A program made the translations under genes and the position numbers. The notes beneath the pieces are model-generated. The model made no database searches. It was not told where the DNA came from and saw only the letters and a list, made by a program, of their open reading frames with translations. A stretch of 64,000 bases of DNA, taken from contig NZ_CP012154.1 of assembly GCF_001187785.1 (NCBI RefSeq), positions 924,501 through 988,500 on the forward strand, read 5' to 3'. The stretch is from Wenzhouxiangella marina (GTDB taxonomy: Bacteria; Pseudomonadota; Gammaproteobacteria; Xanthomonadales; Wenzhouxiangellaceae). Below are positions 59,578 to 64,000 of the stretch, one piece after another (the first letter of the stretch is position 1; each line of letters opens with the position of its first letter).

Positions 59578-60198
59578 ATGAACTGGCTCGAGAGCCTGGC
59601 CCGAGCCTGGGCCGAGCAGTCCGGCTGGGAGATGCTGGCCGTGGTCCTGGCCCTGGCCTATCTGATTCTGGCCGTGCGCCAGAACGCCTGGTGCTGGGCC
59701 GCGGCCCTGGCCAGCACGGCGATCTACACCGTGCTGTTCTGGCAGGTCCAGCTCCCGATGCAGTCCGCGCTGAATGTCTACTACATGGGCATGGCAGTGT
59801 ACGGCTGGTGGCACTGGCGTCACGGCGGGTCGGCGGATCGGGCGTTGCCCGTTACCCGCTGGCCCTGGCGTCATCATCTGATCGCCGTCGCGCTGATCGC
59901 CGTGAGTACGCTCATCTCGGGCTTTCTGCTGAGTCGCCACGCCGACGCGGCCTGGCCGTATCTGGATTCCCTGGTCACCTGGGGCGCCGTCGTGACCACC
60001 TTCATGGTGGCTCGAAAGCTGCTGGAGAACTGGGCCTACTGGATGGTGCTCAATGCCCTGGCCATCGTGCTCTTCGTCGAGCGAGCCATGGTGCTGACCG
60101 CAGCCCTCTACGTCGCCTACCTGGTGCTCTCCGTGGTCGGCTGGGCCAGCTGGCTTCGGGCCTGGCGAGCGCAGAACGAGACGGTGAGCTCGCAATGA
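59578..60198 (+). CDS. pnuT: PnuT-type thiamine transporter
   Basis: This 206-residue PnuC-family membrane protein has about seven helices. Family marks are 'LAYLILAVRQNAWCWAAALA', 'YTVLFWQVQLPMQSALNVYY' and 'GMAVYGWWHW', and near the end 'YLVLSVVGWASWLRAW'. PnuC proteins move nicotinamide riboside; the PnuT branch moves thiamine and is recognised by TPP-riboswitch control, as here. It carries unphosphorylated thiamine by facilitated diffusion, which the downstream kinase would trap. Confidence 0.88.
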   Translation: MNWLESLARAWAEQSGWEMLAVVLALAYLILAVRQNAWCWAAALASTAIYTVLFWQVQLPMQSALNVYYMGMAVYGWWHWRHGGSADRALPVTRWPWRHHLIAVALIAVSTLISGFLLSRHADAAWPYLDSLVTWGAVVTTFMVARKLLENWAYWMVLNALAIVLFVERAMVLTAALYVAYLVLSVVGWASWLRAWRAQNETVSSQ

Positions 60199-60941
60199 AA
60201 GCCCCCGATCCTCGACTGTCGAAGGCCCTGGCCAGCTGGCGCGATTGGGGTTTGCCGCTGACGGCGCCACCCGTCGTGAGGACGATGATTCCCGGGGGGC
60301 TGACCAACCGGAACTTCCGATTGCGCGCACCGGGGCTGGGGGAGGACCTGGTGCTCAGGCTGGGGCATCCCGAGCCGGAGCGCTTGGGCATCGACCGGGG
60401 CCTCGAGTTCGAGGTCATGAACGTGACCGACGCTGCCGGACTGAGCCGACCGGTCTGGCACTGGGATGGGGACGCCGGTGTGGCGGTGTTCCCCTGGATC
60501 GACGCTCGAAGCTGGGCGGATGCGGATTTCTCCGACCCCGTTCAGCGTCAGCGCCTGTGGCCCCTGATCGAGGCCATGGGCGAGCTTCGTCTGGCCGGAC
60601 CCCGTCGACGCTATCTCGACTATCTGGATCGCTACTGGGCGCAGATCGTCTCGCATGGCCTGGCCGATGATCGCCTGAGCGAGGATTGGCAGAGCTTCCG
60701 CCCCCGCCTGGCGGAATTCGATCGTGCCGACTGGCAGGCCAGCCTGGTCCACCATGACCTGATCCCGTCCAACGTGCTCGATACCGGTGAGCGCCTGATC
60801 CTGATCGACTGGGAATACGCCGCCATGGGGCATCCTGCGATCGATCGCTGGACGCTCGATCGAAGCTGGGTCCAGGACGACTGGATCGACGAGATGATGC
60901 GCTGGATCAACCGTTTGTGGAGCCTTCTGGTCGAGCTCTGA
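60195..60941 (+). CDS. Aminoglycoside/choline-kinase-like phosphotransferase, likely thiamine kinase
   Basis: This 248-residue APH-fold kinase has 'GGLTNRNFRLRAPG' as the nucleotide loop, the Brenner motif 'VHHDLIPSNVL' with catalytic aspartate, and 'LIDWEYAAMGHPAIDRW' with the metal-binding aspartate. It overlaps pnuT by four bases (ATGA). In this riboswitch operon it most likely phosphorylates imported thiamine, as YcfN/ThiK-type kinases do. Substrate is inferred from context. Confidence 0.82.
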   Translation: MKAPDPRLSKALASWRDWGLPLTAPPVVRTMIPGGLTNRNFRLRAPGLGEDLVLRLGHPEPERLGIDRGLEFEVMNVTDAAGLSRPVWHWDGDAGVAVFPWIDARSWADADFSDPVQRQRLWPLIEAMGELRLAGPRRRYLDYLDRYWAQIVSHGLADDRLSEDWQSFRPRLAEFDRADWQASLVHHDLIPSNVLDTGERLILIDWEYAAMGHPAIDRWTLDRSWVQDDWIDEMMRWINRLWSLLVEL

Positions 60942-61032
60942 TCCCGACGGACGTCGCGCCGACTTGCCTGAGCCGTGGATCGTGGACATACTTCCTCAGA
61001 CAGTCGTTAGCCGCCCTCGGTCATCCAAGCCC

Positions 61033-61614
61033 ATGAACGAGCCCCCCATTACCCAGCTACTGGCCGACGCCGCGCGGGGCGATCAGGCGGCCGATACGCG
61101 GCTGGTGGCCGCGGTGGTGCAGCGCCTCGAGCAGATCGCACGGCGCGAGATGGCGGGGATGAACCAGGGGCGCGTCGATGGTCTGACGATGGAACCGAGG
61201 ATGCTGGCGCATGACGCGCTGCTCAAGATTCTCGAGCGGCCGCTGGAATTCGAGAATCGCCGACATTTCTTCGCCTATGCCACCCAGGTCATGGCGCGCG
61301 CCATGATCGACTACCAGCGCCGGCGTCAGGCGCAGAAGCGAGGTGGTGACCAGTTGCGCGTGACCTTGAACGAGGTCTCCGACGAGATCGACGTCGACCT
61401 GTCCCACGTACCGAAGGTGCTCAAGGAGCTCGAAGCGCTGGATGCGCGCAAGGCCGAACTGGTCGGTCTGCGTGTGTTCTGGGGCGCGAGCATGCGGGAG
61501 GCCGCCGAACTCCTCGAGATTTCCGAATCCACGGCGGAGCGCGACTGGCGCTTCGCCCGTCGCTGGCTGGCCGCGCGCTTGGCCGAAGGTGACGATCGGG
61601 CCCCGCAGGAATGA
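61033..61614 (+). CDS. ECF-type RNA polymerase sigma factor
   Basis: This 193-residue protein has a sigma-2 region with 'QRLEQIARREMAGMNQGRVD' and 'RHFFAYATQVMARAMIDYQR', and a sigma-4 HTH 'SMREAAELLEISESTAERDW'. It matches the ECF subfamily often encoded beside Ser/Thr protein kinases (TIGR02999-like). It overlaps the kinase gene by four bases (ATGA), so sigma activity is probably controlled by that kinase rather than by a classic anti-sigma factor. None is visible here. Confidence 0.88.
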   Translation: MNEPPITQLLADAARGDQAADTRLVAAVVQRLEQIARREMAGMNQGRVDGLTMEPRMLAHDALLKILERPLEFENRRHFFAYATQVMARAMIDYQRRRQAQKRGGDQLRVTLNEVSDEIDVDLSHVPKVLKELEALDARKAELVGLRVFWGASMREAAELLEISESTAERDWRFARRWLAARLAEGDDRAPQE

Positions 61615-63974
61615 GTGACGCGAAGGCCTTCCGCCGGCTGGAGACCTTGTTCCACGAAGTCGAGGCCCTCGGGCCAGAGGCGCGGAAGCAGCGCTTGAGC
61701 GAGCTGGCGCAGACGGATCCGGAGCTCCATGCTCAGCTGACGACGCTGCTCGGCGGGACGCAGGCCGGCGGCGCGCAGCTGCTCGATGATCTGGCCGAGT
61801 CCTCGGGAGCGCTGCTGGCCGAACCGGCGGCGATGCCGGAACGGATCGGGCCTTACCGCTTGCGCGGCGAGCTGGGACGGGGCGGCATGGGCGTGGTCTA
61901 CGAGGCAGAGCAGACCGAGCCGATGCAGCGCAGGGTGGCGCTGAAGCTCGCCCGTACGGGCTTTCTGTCGGAGGCGGGACGGGCGCGCTTTCTCGCCGAG
62001 CGTCAGGCCCTGGCGGTGCTCGACCACCCGAACATCGCCAAGGTGTTCGATGCCGGCAGTACGGCTTCCGGACAGCTGTGGTTCGCGATGGAGCTGGTGC
62101 GCGGGCAGCCGATCACGCAGTGGGTCGCGGATCGTGGGCTGAGCCTCGAACAGCGCATCGAACTGTTCCTGCCCGTCTGCGAAGCCATCCAGCACGCGCA
62201 TCAGAAGGGTCTGATCCATCGCGACATCAAGCCTTCGAACCTGCTGGTGGTCGACCAGGATGGCCGGGGCCAGGTCCGGGTGATCGACTTCGGCATCGCC
62301 AAAGCCCTGGAGTCTGCCGACCATGCCTCGAGCGGCGCCACCCGCGTGGGCGAGGCGGTCGGGACGCCGGAGTACATGAGCCCGGAGCAGGCCAGCCTGG
62401 GCGAGGTCGACATCGATACCCGTTCCGATGTCTACGCCCTGGGCCTGGTGCTCTATGAATTGCTGACCGGGCGCCTGCCCATTGATCCCGATACGGTCGA
62501 TGATGCGTCCTTCGGGGAATTGTGCCGTCGCGTGCGCGAGGATCCGGTGCCGCCACCGAGCCGGGTTGCGCTGGCCGGACCGTCTGCCATCGAACGCAGC
62601 GCCTTGCGCGGCGATCTCGATCGGGTGGTGCTCAAGGCGCTGGCTCAGGATCGCGAACGGCGCTATCCCTCCGCCTCGGCGCTGGCCGACGATCTGCGTC
62701 GGGTGCTGGCCTGTCAGCCCGTGATGGCCGCGCCGCCCACGCTGGCCTATCGAGTCGGCAGGTTCCTGCGCCGCCATCGCCTGCCCGTGTCGCTGGCTGC
62801 CCTGGCCGGACTGGCTCTGATCAGCCTGACCGCCTTGACCTATTGGCAGGCCGGCATCGCTGCCTCGGAGCGCGACCGCGCGCGCATCGAAGCGCAGCGA
62901 TCGGAAGCCGTGGTGCGCTTTCTGCAGGACATGCTGGCCTCCGTGGATCCGGCCCAGGCGCAGGGGCGCGATCCGACCGTTCGCGAACTGCTCGACCGGA
63001 CGCGATCGTCCTTGCCCGAGGCCGGATTGGATCTGCAGGCGAGGGCGGCGGTGGAGGAAACGCTCGCGACGACCTACGTCAGCCTCGGCGAGCCCGAAAG
63101 CGGTCTGCCCCTGGCGCAGGCGGCCAGCGCTCGCCTGCGGGAAGCGCTCGGACCCGAGCATCCGCTGACCCTGTCGGCCCAGCACGCCGAAGCCCGCTTC
63201 TATCTCTATCTGGGCCACTACGATCAGGCCGCCGACTTGCTTGAAACGACCCTGGTCGGCCGGGAGCGCGTGCTCGGCGTGCACATGGACACGGCGAGCA
63301 CGATGCACAATCTGGCCTACGCCTATGCCGAGCAGGGCGACATCGAGCGGGCCCTGGCGCTGGACTATCGCCAGCTCGAACTGGTGGAGCAGCTCAGTGG
63401 CCCGGGGAGCGAAGAGGCCCTGGTCACCATGAGCAGCGTGGCGCATGGTCTGACCATGCTCGAGCGCTTCGAGGAGGCCGTCGAGATGTTCGAGCGCATT
63501 CTCGAAGGTTATCGTCAGCATCTCGGTGCCCGACACCCCAACACGCTCAGCGTGCTGCACAACCTGGCCTACCTGACGCGCGCGATGGGCGACAGCGAAG
63601 CGGCCGAGCAGCGTTATCGCGAGGTGATCGCGCTGCGTCGTGAGGTGCTCGGCTCGGAACACCTGCAGACGCTCAACAGCATCGCCAACCTCGGCGCCCT
63701 GCTGATCGAGCAGAATCGCCCGGAGGATGCCCGGCCACTGATCGAAGAGTCCTTGCGGACGCGGCGCTCGATCCTCGAGGAGGGGCATCCCGATGTGCTG
63801 GCCTCCAGGCTGGATGCCCTGCGTCTGCGCTGGCTCGACGGTCGGAGCGAGGGGTTGGCAGAGGAGCTGCGGGCGCTCGACGAGCAGATTTCGGCCGTTA
63901 TGGGCAATGACTCTGATCTGGCACGCCTGTCGGCCTCGTTTGCGGAGCAGCTCTCCGCCAGGCAGGCCCGTTGA
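61611..63974 (+). CDS. Transmembrane Ser/Thr protein kinase with TPR sensor domain
   Basis: This 787-residue protein has a kinase domain at about 80-345: glycine loop 'GRGGMGVVYEAE' (89-100), K112 in 'VALKLA', catalytic 'HRDIKPSN' (203-210), 'DFGIAK' (226-231) and 'GTPEYMSPEQ'. All key residues are present. A membrane helix lies near 390-411, and TPR repeats fill the extracytoplasmic C-terminal part. It is coupled to the ECF sigma gene and is predicted to phosphorylate or otherwise control it. Confidence 0.92.
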   Translation: MSDAKAFRRLETLFHEVEALGPEARKQRLSELAQTDPELHAQLTTLLGGTQAGGAQLLDDLAESSGALLAEPAAMPERIGPYRLRGELGRGGMGVVYEAEQTEPMQRRVALKLARTGFLSEAGRARFLAERQALAVLDHPNIAKVFDAGSTASGQLWFAMELVRGQPITQWVADRGLSLEQRIELFLPVCEAIQHAHQKGLIHRDIKPSNLLVVDQDGRGQVRVIDFGIAKALESADHASSGATRVGEAVGTPEYMSPEQASLGEVDIDTRSDVYALGLVLYELLTGRLPIDPDTVDDASFGELCRRVREDPVPPPSRVALAGPSAIERSALRGDLDRVVLKALAQDRERRYPSASALADDLRRVLACQPVMAAPPTLAYRVGRFLRRHRLPVSLAALAGLALISLTALTYWQAGIAASERDRARIEAQRSEAVVRFLQDMLASVDPAQAQGRDPTVRELLDRTRSSLPEAGLDLQARAAVEETLATTYVSLGEPESGLPLAQAASARLREALGPEHPLTLSAQHAEARFYLYLGHYDQAADLLETTLVGRERVLGVHMDTASTMHNLAYAYAEQGDIERALALDYRQLELVEQLSGPGSEEALVTMSSVAHGLTMLERFEEAVEMFERILEGYRQHLGARHPNTLSVLHNLAYLTRAMGDSEAAEQRYREVIALRREVLGSEHLQTLNSIANLGALLIEQNRPEDARPLIEESLRTRRSILEEGHPDVLASRLDALRLRWLDGRSEGLAEELRALDEQISAVMGNDSDLARLSASFAEQLSARQAR

Positions 63975-64000
63975 CACCGATCGGTGCCCGGCCGCGACGA

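Noticed and set aside
61326-63977. Minus-strand 883-codon frame opposite the protein kinase
   Set aside because: The kinase motifs on the plus strand are complete. The antisense reading has no recognisable domain.

Overview
The window is GC-rich, gene-dense DNA that reads like a gammaproteobacterium of the Lysobacterales (Xanthomonadales)/Wenzhouxiangella type. The grounds are coding bias, TolB-like/TPR signalling proteins, a DUF2333 protein, a TPP-riboswitch thiamine-uptake operon, and many secreted proteins ending in a short F-x-D-R-F-E tail. The taxonomic call is an inference from gene content. I found no rRNA, tRNA or CRISPR array.

Region 1 (1-7.7 kb) is a small defence/stability island, almost all on the minus strand. 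It holds a partial CcdA-type antitoxin, a plus-strand HTH/nucleotidyltransferase pair with a perfect palindrome in front of it, a toxin-antitoxin-chaperone set (HigB-HigA-SecB-like), a HicB-HicA-HicB set, and a broken type IIL (MmeI-like) restriction-modification gene. The middle of that gene has been replaced by a complete small R-M system (BglII/BstYI-like endonuclease plus MT-A70 methylase), and its 3' end is present twice as direct repeats around the hic genes.

Region 2 (7.8-31.6 kb) carries housekeeping and envelope genes: a tagged secreted protein, a VWA protein, another tagged protein, an XRE/membrane-protein pair, DUF2333, a TolB-like/TPR membrane protein, a periplasmic class C beta-lactamase-like hydrolase, an amidohydrolase, small DUF6090-like membrane proteins (two intact, one decayed), a SARP-like regulator, NTF2-like, VOC and paired DUF418 genes, a cupin remnant, a leucine-rich-repeat protein and an exported beta-carbonic anhydrase.

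Region 3 (31.7-56.4 kb) is dominated by very large secreted proteins (beta-propeller, delta-60, DUF11, beta-helix, MopE-like) whose last residues converge on D-x-[IL]-F-x-D-R-F-E. Two giant paralogous regulators (OmpR-type DNA-binding domain, one membrane segment, long TPR region) lie among them. Several tagged genes are translationally coupled to small membrane or cytoplasmic proteins. Across the window I count eight good matches to this tail plus one weaker variant. It is the best candidate for an undescribed system here: a probable C-terminal export, sorting or anchoring signal.

Region 4 (56.5-64 kb) has a DUF6498-like membrane protein, then a TPP riboswitch controlling a TonB-dependent receptor, PnuT and a thiamine-kinase-like phosphotransferase. 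It ends with an ECF sigma factor coupled to a TPR-bearing Ser/Thr protein kinase.
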